From: Lucifuga dentata
Lineage: Eukaryota; Chordata; Actinopteri; Ophidiiformes; Bythitidae
DNA: 64,000 nt
Direction of reading: 5' to 3'
Assembly: GCA_014773175.1 (NCBI GenBank)
Contig: VXCM01000294.1
Location: 80,131 to 144,130, forward strand
A model generated the notes under the pieces. That model saw only the letters and a list, made by a program, of their open reading frames with translations, had not been told where the DNA came from and ran no database searches. Of this stretch, positions 45,092 to 58,379 are shown piece after piece. A program made the translations under genes and the position numbers. Within the stretch, counting starts at the first letter, position 1. Each line of letters opens with the position of its first letter.

Positions 45092-47690
45092 GTTCAAAAC
45101 TTCTTGTTCAAGGGCAGCTCAGGGGAAAAGTTAGTCCTGCTCTATCCTAACCTACAGTATATTTCTTCTGGGGATTCAAACCAGCAACTTCATGGGTCCT
45201 GTTGAGCCAGTGATGCCGTAAAAAGAATGTTAAACAAAAACAAAGAAAGAAAGAAAAAAAAGACAAAACCCAAATTGAATAAAACCAGCCAGGCAGCAAA
45301 TGTAACTGAAATTAACCACTGCTGAAGGCGTGTGTTGGGTTGAGCAGTATAGCAGCTTTCAGGACACAAACTATAATGAACTCTGCGCTACAAGGCAACT
45401 TAGTCAATCATTTCCATTTCACCCTCTCTGATTCTTGATTAGTGTCTGTACAATAGAATGCAGAGTACGAGGAGATCAACCTGTGTCCTGTTCCCACTGT
45501 TTGCCATTATCCGCTTCATCGCTCCAGACGTACCGTCTCATCAAGAGCCAGAAAACAAAACGGAAGGGGTCAGCTTTGGAGGTTTCAAGCTACAAATTGC
45601 AAAAGGAAGTTTAACTTTTTTGCCGCAATGAAACATGGTCTCTGTCTGTGGTGCTGAAAGACCAAAGGACAGGCAGAGAAATGTTGAAGGTTTAAATAAC
45701 GGAGGGGGAAAAGAAAAGAAAGGCGGAGAACATTAGACCAGTAGGGAGAACAGAGGAGGCTGCTGTAGCTGGTCATTAATAGTCAACCTGAATGTACCGT
45801 GGGGGGATTACAGACCGTTGAAGCAGTTTGATAATTCAATCTGTCAAGCGCACGCAAAGCACTTGGTCAATTAACTGGAGAGGAGGCAGGCCTGACCCCG
45901 AACATCCCTCCCTGCGTGCCTCCCTCATCTCTTCTCCATAGCAAGATCCCTGGTGTGTGTTAAACCAACATCTATGCTAGTTAAACTGTCACTCCTGTTG
46001 AGGTCAAAAAGAACAGAAAACAGTTTCTGTACATGTGTATCAGTGCACGTAGAATTACTTCATTCTGTTGCTACTGTCAGCTCTAATAATGGGGAAGATG
46101 CAGCATTTATAGACAGATGGCCAAACAACAACTGCTGGTAATTGACAGCTAATTGCAAACACATGACAGGTGTACAAGCTTTCCCACAAATGAAATCTGA
46201 GTGATCTCCCTGGTTCTCTTGCTAATTTATTGGTACATTGTCTGCTTGCTCTCCTGTCTTTTGCTTAGCGATTGCTACATCAGTTTCCTCTCACCTTTCA
46301 CTGCAAAGACGAGAAACAGAGCACCAGACTAAACAGATTAGGCATCTGCCTCTTCCCACACACCTTTTACCTTTGTCTGGCATTCAGCAGCATCCAAATG
46401 CCTCGAACAAATTACACAAAAGCCACTAATTAAATAGTTAAAGGAGCCAAAAGAAAGCAATGTCGAGGTGTGCGTGGGTGGTGGGGGAGCGGAGGAAGGT
46501 GGCATGCCAAGTTAGAGCAATACCTTTTCACGCTGAAGGAAGAAAAGAGCGTGGAGACCTTTCGCGAGTAAAGTCAAAAGAAAAGCTTCGCAGTGCAACA
46601 TAGCTGCACTCGGCGCCACATTGATTGGCCTTGTGTTGAGATTTGCTTTTAAAAATGATGAAATTTTCAGAAATGCTGAAACAATTTTCATCTGTGGGTC
46701 GGTAGGCGGACTCACGCTATCCAGCTCTTTATGCTGCTTTGATTTTCATGAAATCATGTCTATTAAATAACAATAATTTCTTCAAAAGACGAAAGGAAAG
46801 GCAGTGTGTTTTTTAAAGCCAGCTTGGGTAACACCTACGGAGATGCTGAATATCAAATGAATGTTAAAAAGGCTTTTCAGACCATTAAAATTCTCAACGC
46901 ATGCTTTCCAATTAGAAACATTCCTGTACTGCTGAGCTCTGCTGTTGCTGTTCAGACTCATGCAGCTTTGGCTTTATACGTGTTTCATGTCACTGTCTGT
47001 CACTTTTGTTAGCCAACCAGTCCCAAAGGAGAATAGCCTTTTGATTTTGCTGTTATTCTGCTATTATTTTGTTGTAGACAGGTGGGGTTTGGGTCAAGAG
47101 ACATCTAATTGGGTTTTTGAGCTAGATAAAGGAACTGTTTGTTCATTTTGCTCATTACAAGGGTATTTTTCATAATCTAAGACACCAATTTTACTGCAAA
47201 CATCCAGCCATATGTATCCTCTGATGGACTATCAACAGGTGCAATTGTGATAAACCATTAACATAAGGATAATTTTCAGATTTATCTCTAACAATGAATA
47301 ATGAGCAAATGCTGAATCTTTTAAATCAATGATCATTTCTCTTTTACTGTATCTGCATAGCTAGCCATGAGGTTAAAAAAGGATGAGTTTGAAATCTAGC
47401 ACAAAATAACATCTCTTTTTTTAAAATTTGATAGCCCTACACCAAAAGACTCTCCAAAGTATTCTTCGTAGCACTGTAGAAAGCTTTGATGAAAGTGTAG
47501 CATAGTGCGTTGTAACTTTCTGCATAAAATTGTGCATGAAAAGGCCTCAGAAGAGCTTCCACCTAAAAACCAAAAAAGAAATGTTCAACTTTTGCATGAA
47601 CTTTCAGAAGAACACTTTTGCTTCTTCAGAGAAGCGAATAAAGACCTTTCAGAAGACCTTTCTTTTTCCAAAGACCTTTCAGTTTTGCAG
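45092..47690. other. Unique stretch, no gene
   Basis: No transposon ends or domains recognised. About 45760-45905 is repeat-free with homeodomain-like cores (GTCATTAATAGTC, ATAATTCAAT, GGTCAATTAACTGG) and could be conserved non-coding DNA. This is speculative. Confidence 0.4.
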
Positions 47691-47741
47691 AAGAGAGAGA
47701 AAGAGAGAGGAAGTGTGAATTGAAGTTGGTGGGGGGGGGGN

Positions 47742-47792
<51 letters not shown>

Positions 47793-47815
47793 TGAAGAGG
47801 ATGAGAAAGCGAGAG
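47690..47815. repeat. G-run, N and (AG)n tract
   Basis: A G homopolymer (47730-47740) ends at an N (47741) and is followed by AG repeats to about 47783 and a GA-rich tail. The join may be artificial. Confidence 0.85.
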
Positions 47816-50470
47816 AGTGATGGTGCGGAACAAACTCTGGCTGCTTTTTATCAGGTGTAGCTGCCTCAGCGAAGATGACTTCTTGGGGTTAGTGCAGAAA
47901 GGAGTCTGTCTCTTTCCACATACACACCAACGGCCACACACACACACACCTGAACAGACACAAACACACACTCCTGTTATAGGACCTGAGGTGTGTTGAC
48001 TGAGGGATAACTGCCGTTGAGAGTCAGAGGACTGAAGCTGAAATATAGCTCTCTCGTGCTCTCTCTCACACACACTAACGCACACCCACACCCACACTTA
48101 ATTCCCTTACAGCTTTATCTTTATTTTTAAAAAAAAGAAAAAAAAAACCCACAAACACTAATTATATCAGCAAAGTTTTAAACATGGCTCACAGCATATA
48201 CCTGATTTCTTCACAGTCAGATGTAAAAGCTAATATTGTTTGATCATAAAAGTTTTATGACATGTTTATCTTCACTCTGACTAACAAACCTTATGAGTGT
48301 CAATTAGCAGCAACAGATCTGTACGCCCTGACAAATAAAATCAAACCTGTGTCTTTTTGATTCAGAGTTCTGAGGAACCAGGATTAAAAAGAAGGAAATC
48401 AAGACAAGAGGGATCCATGTTAGTTTTGCAAGATCAAATATCCCTGATATTTTTTTTTTTTTTTTTTTTTTTTTGTAGTGCATTAACACTTAAAGGTTTA
48501 TTATCCACTGTTTTCACTCATGTAGGTACAACAAGGGCAGTTTATTCTTGTTTGAATTTGAAGGAAATGACACAAATGTGCATTAAAGAGTTAATGAGTT
48601 TCTCACTAGGAACATGCTGTGATGGATAGACAGACAGTCATTGGGTAACTGATAAACTGTCCATCAATCAAGCAATTTTCAGGTATGCTGAGTATCTGAT
48701 GTGGGTCAGCTGAGAGAAACTCATGGGAAAAAAATGATTTATAATTTACTTTACTCACACTGCAGTCAACGGCACATTTCAATAGCCTGCAGCTAGTTTT
48801 GCGTAGCTGTTGCTTCATTGCACTTTCTGTAACAAGGTGTTGTTTTTTTCCTCCCTTTTTTTAATGGAAGGGATGCTGGTCCTGCAAAACCTCTTCACTT
48901 GTTCTTCTTGCTTATTCTTTGCTTCTTGCATATCACTTCACATTGTGCTGCGTTCAGGAGGATGGAGCGCATATTGAGCGCACACAAGCCTACCTTCAAC
49001 AAGTGTAATCTGAAGACCTGTTGGGTAAGATTGATATTACGGCCTTTCAAAGCATCCATTTGATTTGATAATCAAAGATCATTAACACCAAGCCATCACT
49101 TCTTCGAAATCAAACAGTAGATCACTAGTTAAGGACTAGTGCAGCTCATGTTGAGACAACTAACAAACTGCTACAGATTTTGTTTGAAACTGGAAGAAGA
49201 TAATTTCCTCAAAACGGTGCACATATCACACCCGAGTGGGATTGCTGAGCTAAATAACCATACCAATGGAGGAAACAAACCTGAAACCTGAAAAAACCTC
49301 AGGGCACACTCCCCTGCACTGGCTGGTCAGCTTCAAGACATGTCCACATTCAGGTGAGACCTTAAACAGCATCTAGGGGCCTAACACTGCTCCATGCCCC
49401 TATGGATTTAGCCATAGAATAACAGAATCAGAGTTTTCCCACTGGTGCTAAAATCCACTCAGAGCAGAACTTACAACCATCAGGCTAGCATGCTCGCTCA
49501 TCCTGTCCTTGGTATCCAGGACAGGATACCAAGAGCAGCAAAGAAATCAACACTGACAGGGAAAAGGAAGCCAAATAAACCAAGATGACAGTGGGATGCT
49601 CAATGACAAAAGACTTGAATGATGCAGGTCTCATGCAGTTAAGCAGAAAAGGTGGCTAATGATGCGTTTAGGTGGCAACAGATCGTTTCAGCCCTATGAC
49701 CGGACAGGGGCAATGAGGGTAAGTTAATTAGAAAGAAACAAAGGGTTTTTGAAGTTAAGAGGTCTGTCCAAGCAAAGGTCAGTCTTGTATTGATTAAGTT
49801 GGTTCTATTATGCCTGCTGCATATTCCTTTCATTGCAGGTCATATTGTTTTTTCCAGATCAAATGGGTTGGTCATAACAGTACAAGTTATATGAACATTA
49901 GTCATCAGCAGAGGCCTGACGTGATCTAACTGGACAAGTTAAACCTCAGTAAAAGAAGAAATGGAGTTCAGGTCCAACACCGAAGCCGGATGATTTACAG
50001 CAATCACGTTCAAAAACAGGTTTTATAATCTGCTGGTCATTCATACCACTGCTGCTGTTATTTTCAGGACTTCTGGTTCTGGTTTCTTTGTTTTCACACT
50101 TTTTCCAGTTGTGTGACTATTTTCCCTTGCCACATTTATTGAGGTGAGAAAGGTACGTTTGAACTTGAATGCAGGTACAAGCAAGTGGCCTCAGGTTGAT
50201 TTCACATTGGTGACCTTTAGTGGAAGCAGAATTACATTGAGGCTCTGTATCAGTCATCCTCAAAATCTGGACTCCGGTCTGGATCCAGACCAAACCACAA
50301 GTGTCTGCGGACTCTGAGCAAATTATACTTAAATGTATTGTTTGTATTATCTGCGGAAATTGCCTGCGACACAATGAGTCAAAATTCTCCGCTGTATAGT
50401 TTTGGTTTAAACTGCACAATAATTGAGGCTTTAAGCTAAATTGCCCAGAAAAATGTTAATTAATTCAGTC
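47816..50470. other. Unique stretch with simple repeats, no gene
   Basis: CA-rich tracts lie near 47930-47970 and 48064-48095 and a 24-base T run near 48451-48474. Minus-strand frames across these are low complexity. No gene recognised. Confidence 0.45.
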
Positions 50471-50476
50471 CTCACA

Positions 50477-50498
50477 CCCCCCCCCCCCCCCCCNCCCC
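50477..50498. repeat. Poly-C run interrupted by N
   Basis: A C homopolymer has an N at 50494. The true length is uncertain. Confidence 0.9.
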
Positions 50499-52055
50499 TT
50501 CCCCTTTCCCCCAAAAATGTTGAAACAAAGCAAACATCTTCTCAGTGATAGCAGCGTCACTATCAGTCCTCTCAGTTCCTCAGCTGTTAGACAGTTGCTG
50601 TATTGTACAGCAATGAGATATCACTTTAATTTAGAAGAAAGGAAGCGAGGAGGACAGTGCAGGCTCTGATGTTTTCTCTTAGCATCCACTATGTCTTGGG
50701 ACCTCATAAAAATGAGACATCTTACAGTTGCAGCTTCAACAGAGGAATGCGTACCCACCCTCCCCCCCAAAAACCCCCACATAGCATTGTATTCTTCTTT
50801 ATTGGCTTAATAACAGAGGACTAAGGGCATGGTGGAAAGAGTTTTCTCTGAGTGCCGGAGCCAAAAATCAAACATGAACATGTTGGCTTTGGTTTCTCTA
50901 GAGGACTTGGTGGAACACTGCAGCAGAGATATAATTAACAACGGCCTCCTGAGAGAAGCCTAGTCTGTGTGGGTATAATACGACTGTACACAAGCATGAG
51001 TGTGGGCTTACATGATCTATTACATGCCTCCACCCCCTCGCACATGCATGCACACGTGCAGCAGACCTGTTATCCCTCCTACTTTTGAAGTTAAGAAGGC
51101 AAACATAACTGAAACAGGATTTCCTGTAATCTAATAATGACCCGGACCACTGGCATGTGCTCATCTGAGACGCAGCGCGCAGCAATGCCCAAAATCTAAC
51201 CCCGAACATCTGAAGGACGGTGCAAACACAGCGCTCAAAAAAATCACATTAAGGAGAAACTCCTGCTATCTCCCTCGTAACAGCCCACAGGGAAGCTGTA
51301 GGTAACAAATCAAACAAGGACGTCGAAGTCCCAAAACATTTAAATGGAAGTGAGGCAACAGGCTCACAATAGTTCTCTCCTTATCTCCCCTCAAACACCT
51401 GCCATGTCGGCTGCTACTTATCCTCTGATTACAGCTGTAGCCATTTTGCTGTAATTCGCTGAAAAATTATTCCCGAAATAAATAAATATATTAACACTCA
51501 GACAGAGTGAGAGAGCATGTCGTGAAATATTCAAGTGAAATATTCTCTGGGAACACGGCGTTCTGCGATTGGAATAAATAAGTAGACAAGGAAGAGATAG
51601 AGAGAAAAAAAGAGAAATGTCAAAGACAGCTTGACATGATGTCAGGTTTTGAGCTGGCGCTGCCTGTGTTGATCTCTGATTCGCACACGACACGCAGCGC
51701 TCAAACAAGGTCATATTAAAACTGCAGCGTGGACAAAGAATGCCAGCGTTTCCACCTTCACGTGAAACATCACAACTTTGTCTGCACCGATCCGCGTGTT
51801 CAGCAAGCAGATATTAACCTGGTGAAAAAAATATAAAGGAAAATGCTTTTTTTTTCTCTCACAGCAAAACATTTTATGTAGCAGCACCAAAGGGTGTCAT
51901 CACACGTACGCTCATTCTGTTTGCCTCAAATCACGGCAGAAAAGTTTTACTCTTTGTGTGGTTCTTTTAGGTCCGTGACAAACAGCCATTTGCTGAAAAA
52001 GACTTTTGATCATCTTTTAGCTTACAAGAAAATGGCTGATTGATGTGACCTTAAC
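50499..52055. other. Unique stretch, no gene
   Basis: No transposon signature or coding domain is recognised. Some sections (about 51100-51420) are GC-richer without a coherent frame. Confidence 0.4.
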
Positions 52056-52406
52056 ACCATTTATTATTTTTTTATTCTTGTTTATTTTTTAGTATGATAA
52101 AAAAAAAAACAGAAAAAATACACAAAAACAAACAAGCAAACAATTTGCATATGTATTCAAACAGCAGACACCTGTTGTCTGACCAAACAAATCAATGTCC
52201 AGTGACATAGAACAACTTCTTGCAGACAAAGGCGACAGCAAACAATAATGACATAAGGCAAATATTTACAATCAATATACAGATAAGAAGGGAAAAATAA
52301 TTAAAGAAATAAGTAAATAACAATAACTAAGTAAATAGGAGAGGGCAGCAGCTCAACTGAATTAGGAATTCAATAAAATAGAATTCTTAATTATAGCAGA
52401 GTTAAA

Positions 52407-52444
52407 AAAAAAAAAAAAAAAAAANAAAAAAAAAAAAAAAAAAA
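52407..52444. repeat. Poly-A run interrupted by N
   Basis: An A homopolymer has an N at 52425 within the L1 3' UTR. Confidence 0.9.
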
Positions 52445-52502
52445 GAACCATAACAAAAATACTGGCATTCGAAAGATCAGCACAGCTTCAAATATACCAT
52501 AA

Positions 52503-52521
52503 TCTAACCCTAACCCTAACC
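52503..52521. repeat. Interstitial telomere-like motif
   Basis: Three CTAACC-type units lie just downstream of the L1 stop codon (in minus-strand sense). With the motif at 570-585, two such motifs occur in the window. Confidence 0.6.
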
Positions 52522-52910
52522 ATAAAGGGTTGTTAAACCTTATTGAAGTAATCTAATCTATCATTTTGTAAATATCTTAATCTTTCAAGGTGATAAATAT
52601 TAGTTAGTTCATCAGTCCATTGTTTAGATGTGGGGACATCCTTCTTTTTCCAATATCTGAGAATATCTGAGAATGACCATTTATTTTAATCAATTTTACC
52701 AACTTTACAAATCTGATTGAGTACTGGAACCCAACGTTCAATGGAGACATTCCACTTCTTCCATTTTACCTTAGCATTAGAGACCGTTTTATCAACTACT
52801 TTATTTGTCTCAGATATGAGCATGAGAAGAAATATTGAGATATAAATACGAGAATCAGTCCAGATTATTAGGCTTGTGTAACGTCTGTCTCCATAGATAC
52901 ACACGACTAC

Positions 52911-53824
52911 ACATTTTGAAATTGTTCCCTGTCGGTGGTTTCGTTGACAGCGTTAGCCAGATTCTCAGAAGGTCTTGCTGTCTTTGATTTGGTGTGCATG
53001 TTGATGGAATAAATGAATCTTCAGCATGTCACCAACTCGCATACGATTCAATAACAGTTCATTGTTAGCATACTGAGCATCTCACCATGGTCACACAATT
53101 AAAGGCTTTGCTTAATATGTGCAGCCAGCAGCTATTTATTAGATGGGGCAGAAATTTGTTTCCCATGGTGCCGTTTGTTTTTCATATAAGGTGTTTAAGT
53201 GGGAATTGGCCCTAGTTATAGCTGTGTGTCATGTTGACGTACTCAGGCACAGCGGTAATTTGCTTAGCATCGTAAGCTATTTACTCTAAAATAACAGAAT
53301 AAGAGCTTCTGTCCAATTTTATTTATGGATTCATGATGAGGAGATTTAGATGAAGGGCAGCACACAGATTAAATAAGACCTTTCTACCATCCACTGAGAC
53401 AAAGACTGTAAATAATTACATGCTACTCAGTATGAGTGTGATGGTCTTCAATAAATTTCCCAGCCAATCATAAACTCACTATGCAGCTTACATGCAAACA
53501 ACATTCTAACTTTATGTTATGGGACTTTTAATGTATCACTGTCTCATCTTTTTTTCACCATCTAAACTAAAATGTGATAAAGGAGGATGTGTTGCTATGT
53601 GAGGAAGGTGGTGATGGTGATAACTTCCATACAAGCAAGTATGACACACTGATAATGAAACACAGTGCAAAGTGGCTGTGAATGTAACACAAATTAAATT
53701 AGGCATTTTAATTTTAATCTTTTGCCTCCCATCAGATTCGCAATGAAAAGACGTCTAAGCTCACCCATCTGTCAGTCATTCTTGTTTTATTGTCTCTTCT
53801 CTGTTTTTTTTTTTTTTCTTCCAG
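52911..53824. other. Unique stretch ending in a splice-acceptor-like tract
   Basis: No gene recognised. A run of T followed by TTTTCTTCCAG ends at 53824 and resembles a strong 3' splice site. Confidence 0.4.
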
Positions 53825-53992
53825 AAGTCTCCTTTCAGCTGTACATCAAGCCCAACAGCAAGGAACATTTAGACAATGTGAGACACTTTCTATCCATAGC
53901 TCTGAATATTGTCAAACAGAAAGCAATGCTGCTCTCTGCTGGTCATATAAATGAACCTATTACCATCTGGGGATGGAGGAACAAGCAGGCAG
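53825..53992 (+). CDS. Candidate exon of up to 168 nt (unidentified gene)
   Basis: A strong polypyrimidine tract and CAG precede an open frame that begins VSFQLYIKPNSKEHLDNV. The first twelve codons all end in G or C, in an AT-rich region, and a donor-like GTGCAA follows at 53993. An alternative donor GTGAGA lies at 53878. The frame is part of a 162-codon open stretch (53722-54210), the longest in the window that is not low complexity. No domain is recognised. The donor is weak and codon bias fades after about 15 codons, so I rate it a candidate only. Confidence 0.25.
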
Positions 53993-54928
53993 GTGCAATA
54001 ATTTTTTTTAAAAATGAGTCAAAATGCCAAATTTCAACAACAAATGACAAATATGATGTACCATATATTATTGACTGTTTCTCTGACTGTGTATCCATGA
54101 TTGAATCCACAGATAGCGGCTTTTTCTTGTTTCTGGGATATTTTGAGTGTTTCGTTTCATCAGAAACAGTGAACAAAAGCAAGATAAAAAAGAATGGCCA
54201 ATCAAGCTGAACACTTTAGCTTCAACTTACTTTTCTCTGGCTCACGCAGACTGTGGAAAATCTAGTATGCTGAAATTGAAACTCATATCTATGTGGATAT
54301 TGACGCCCTAATGCCTGCTGCAATAACAGCAATCTTACACATTCACTGTTTGTCACACTGGGAGATGTGCGTCTGTACTCGATCAAGTTTAATGCAAGCC
54401 AAATTATGTGATGAATACCTGGTGAAATGTAATATTACAAGCTGGAAGAAAAAAAAAATCATGGAGAGAAATGTCATCAACTTTTAGAAATGTTGCCATA
54501 GCAGCATTTCCATTTCTGAGTTTTTGGTCCTAATTTTCTGACACCATCACAAGTTGTCAGATCATTACTGCAGTTGCCAGAGCACTAAACTGGCCGTCAT
54601 GTCTCTTATTGTGATTTAGAACCAGCATTTTGGACTTAAGACCGAAGATTTTTTATCACGATTGTTAACTTTCCTCTGTGACAGTACAAAATTGCAAAGT
54701 CTGTGGTGAAACCATGTTATGGCTACAAGAAAGATGGCAGAGCATACAGACTCATGGCTGTGACCTCATTGCTATGTGTACAAAGCTGTAATGTGCAAAA
54801 TATTTTCTGTGTAACTATATTACTACTATATATTGTCAGAGAACGTGAAATGGCTAGTTTGGCTAAAAGCTATCATCAAATATACCCAAAGATAATAGTA
54901 TGTAGACATATTGTAGCTAGCAAGTGAA
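53993..54928. other. Unique stretch, no gene
   Basis: No further supported features beyond the open frame that runs on to 54210. Confidence 0.4.
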
Positions 54929-54932
54929 TTAA

Positions 54933-55542
54933 AGGACCATACCATCTATTTTGCACGTTTGAGACTAATATATTCGAGTTTCATACATGTGATGTTACTG
55001 ACAATCATTTCCCAAAGGATACTACTGGAACGGTGGATTATTATTATTTTTTCTCCTACCTTCCAGAGCGCCATTGGTTTCAGTTCATTCTGGTACGCTA
55101 TTAAAATCAACTTATTGATACCTGAAACGTTCTTGGGATAAGTAATTCATCATTGCGAACAACACGTGTATTCAGATTTTTTTCAAAGTTTCGTAATTTT
55201 AGTGTTAAAGTGCAATAAAAACTGTGGAATGAATGTACTGTATGTCTCCACAGGGAATATAGTCCCAAAAGAAGACCTGTGTGTTTATCGAAAAATTTAA
55301 ATGACTGTGACTTCATAATTGTGCGTAACTATTAGCAGGTGAAACATCGATTTTTAAGGTGGGTGTATCATTTGAATATTTGATTTGAAAGAATGAAAGA
55401 TTGAAAGATTCAAAGAGATTCTGCAAAATATCAGGAAAGCTGAAATACAGTTTTATCCTTTGGGAAATGGCTGTCAGTAACCTTACGTGTATGAAAATTG
55501 AATATATTAGGCTCAAACATGCAAAATGGCTGATATGGTCCT
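54933..55542. mobile_element. TTAA-type DNA transposon, copy B (610 bp)
   Basis: The ends AGGACCATACCATCTATTTTG and the inverted partner (CAAAATGGCTGATATGGTCCT) are flanked by TTAA at 54929-54932 and 55543-55546. The whole body aligns with the 33.9-kb element in the same orientation (for example GTCCCAAAAGAAGACC, GCAGGTGAAACAT, TATCAGGAAAGCTGAAATA). It is slightly longer because of small insertions. Short open frames inside are not related to any transposase I know. Confidence 0.85.
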
Positions 55543-55546
55543 TTAA

Positions 55547-58370
55547 AGGTAACTTCTCTAAACAGCTAACTTCAGATTTTGTCATTAACTTGTATATACC
55601 CTGTCTAAAAGAAGCACTGTAAGCCCTGAATCATGTTTGAATTATTTTTTCTTTCTTTAGTTGATTTTCTGCATGCAAACTTAATACGTCTTTGAGTTAA
55701 TTTTTATTTTTTTATTTATTACTGCCTCAGATAGATGCTTATTCTTCTTAAAACTTGGTGTCCAAGCCTGCCAACAGTTGAATCAGTCATTGAAAAAAAT
55801 GAAATCAGCATTAGCTACCAAAATCACAACTAATATTATGCTTTTGATTTCAATGGCAAACCTACAAACACCCCTTGTTTTCTGCGCGATGGATCTGGTT
55901 TGATTAGACGCTATTTACATTGTCAGCCAGAAAAGTTGAAGCCACTACCAAAAGCAATGACTGAGGGAACACATGTACTGCATGCCTAACTATAAGTTTT
56001 GGCATTTTAACAAAAATAAGTTAGGGAATTCCTCATTTAACAAATGGAATCACCTTTGCTTTGAGGGAATTTAGTGTCACCCAGCAATACCTGCAAAGTT
56101 GAACTATTATAGACACCAAAAAAAAAAAAAAAAAANTGCACATATTATGGTGCATATACAGTAGTCATGTATTGTAAAAGCATGCAGTATGCCTTGTCTT
56201 TTGTCCTGTCTGTAGCTCAGCTTTCTCTAGCCAAAACAAGGCAAATTTAGTCTTGAAAAATGGAATAAAAAAAGAACAGAAAACTCTTATTTCAAGCTTC
56301 AAAAGACAAATGATAGCCCTTTAGCTTTAATCTGCGCTTGATAAAATGTGTAAACAATGACTTTTCACTACACCAAAAATGGATGTAATAATGTTTTCTA
56401 ATGATAGTGCATCCCTGTCTGTGCTGCAATGAGCTGTAGCCTATAAGCTTGTTTTATCCCACATTGTTTGGCAGCCGCTGATTCTTGGCTAATAAGCACA
56501 AGCAGCCACAGCGAGGCTTTGTGACAGAGCAGACATCCTTCTATTGGAGAGACCTGTGGAGACAGATGGGAGAATCTTAAATCCTGGAAGAACAATCACG
56601 AGTGGCGAGCAGAGCTGGCAAAGGCACACCTCAGACCTCAAGACAGTCTTGGTGTCTTCATCAAGGTTGGTGGCATGGTGGCACTTTTCTGCTGCCAAAG
56701 TGAGCTGCCAGGGGAGTGAGAGGAATAATGCCACAGCTCTGTTTTAACTGTTAGCGGCGTAGGAAAGAAAACGCATCTCTGCATGTATTAATTAGTCTGG
56801 TAGATTTCATACTGGAAATAGTAAAGCAGTTGCCAGCATCCTGCTTTTTTGTCAACTGTTAGGGACGTAAAACGCAGTTGATGAATATTTATCATCATTT
56901 CTCTCCTCAGTCATTGCCTCCTTCTTAATCTGGCCTCGCTCTTGTGTCCTTCTCATATTCACCTGCTTCTGCTTTTGTTTGCTAGCCCGTTTAGCGGGCC
57001 TGTGGATAATAACATGGACCATTGCTCTGGTCACAGTGAGGGAACAGATCCCAACTCAAATCTCATAACCTGACGGTGGTAACTCACTATTGATTTCTTT
57101 CATAAACCCTGCTCGTTGTCTCTCCTTGCCTCGCTCACTCGCTCCACCTCTTTCTCTCAGTGTCTCGACCTGCCGTGCTCACCTCACCCACAAACTGCAC
57201 CCACCCCACCTACATCCCTAAAGAGTAATTACTCACTCTTTTATTTTCTCCTGCGTGGCTCCATATCAGGCTACTCATCTTTAACAGCGGTGCAGTTCAA
57301 ATTAAATTCCCCCATCTGATAATGAAAGTCATTAGGTCCTGCTGGAACCTTCTGGAAGGCCAAACAAAGCGCAGTGGAAGCTGTGTAATAACCCCAGCAA
57401 GGAACAACAGACAGCTGAATGGAGAAAAAGAAGGCGAACATGCACATTCTGGATGCTCAGCTGATACCTTTTTAGTGATTACACAAAGGCATCGCGCTTT
57501 TGACCAGAAATAAAGCCTTATTCCAAAATGTAGCAAGTCTCCTTTATATATTGCACAAAAGTGTAAGAACATATTGCATGCACACATAAAATATACGATT
57601 TAGACGAAAATTTAATCAAGCGTACATTAGCTTTCCATATGGCTGGATAATGCATAATATTCCACAAAATTAAAAAAAATGCTTTTAATACTCAATATAA
57701 AAATATTTTCTGTGTATTCAATAGCATAAATTAACTGAAATTTGGTATTAATTAATTTTCTAGTACCTCATTTTGACTACAGTGTGCTCACTTCACAACG
57801 GTAAAGAAAGAAACCATTAAGGAAGCAGGTGGTCAAGAACGGTTGAGCATTACTTTGCTTTGATATTTCATATTTTATATGCCAAATACAAGCACATTCA
57901 TAACGTTAACTTTTCTGGGTGGGGTCGTTGCACATTGCTAATGTTATTAATGTTTACGAGACAGCAGTGTTTGGTCAACTGCTGCATCAGTAAGCAGCAG
58001 AATCTACTAGTTATGTGGAAGGTGAGTGTGCATGTATGTGTGTTTTCTCTCAAAATGTCCTCATTTATATCACACCAGCTTTTTATTTTAGCTTGTAACT
58101 GTTTTTGTTTAGTTGTTGACATCGTTATTTTAAGAAGAAAGTAAAATATCTTAAACTGTGAGGTCTGCCAAGATAAACTAGTCCCAAGTGAAGGGCCAGA
58201 CTAAAGGCGGTTCAAGAAAACCTTACGGATCAGGTATTCCAAAGACAGTGCCAGTCTTTGGAATAGAGAAGCTGGAGGCCCCTTCTGGATTCAGGCCTGG
58301 AAGGGGAATTTGCAGGTGAATGCCTGGTTGGAGTCTGGACACACCTGAACCATTAATAAAACTCACCATC
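55547..58370. other. Mostly unique stretch
   Basis: A poly-A run (56118-56135) ends at an N (56136). No gene or transposon ends recognised. The stretch contains a candidate non-coding element at 57060-57450. Confidence 0.4.
57060..57450. promoter_or_regulatory. Candidate conserved non-coding element
   Basis: This is a repeat-free segment with AGAGTAATTACTCACTC (an inverted repeat around TAATTA), CAAATTAAATTCCC and GATAATGAAAGTCATTAGG. The composition suggests regulatory DNA. There is no direct evidence of conservation. Confidence 0.2.
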
Positions 58371-58379
58371 ACCTGTAAT

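Larger units (their letters stand above)
52056..52910 (-). mobile_element. L1-type LINE 3' end, minus strand
   Basis: On the minus strand one continuous frame from 52904 to the stop at 52533-52535 reads an L1 ORF2 C-terminus. It contains KWKKWNVSIERWVPVLNQI, then a premature stop at 52686-52688, then SFSDILRYWKKKDVPTS and QWTDELTNIYHLERLRY. KKDVPT..QW..EL..I...E.L is the typical end of the L1 protein. The 3' UTR extends to a poly-A-like region near 52056-52095. It contains an A run broken by an N at 52425 and a short telomere-like CCCTAA motif. The 5' part is missing, so this is a truncated dead copy, quite well preserved in frame. Confidence 0.8.

Noticed and set aside
47585..48097. 170-codon minus-strand frame
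   Set aside because: It runs through AG and CA simple repeats and an N; the composition is low complexity.
49640..49691. Exon-like segment before a GTAAGT donor near 49691
   Set aside because: The acceptor is weak and the only open frame is about 15 codons. It shows how often splice-like motifs arise by chance here.
57860..58020. Open frame ending at AAG|GTGAGT near 58020
   Set aside because: No acceptor and no codon bias; the frame runs through AT-rich sequence with no domain.
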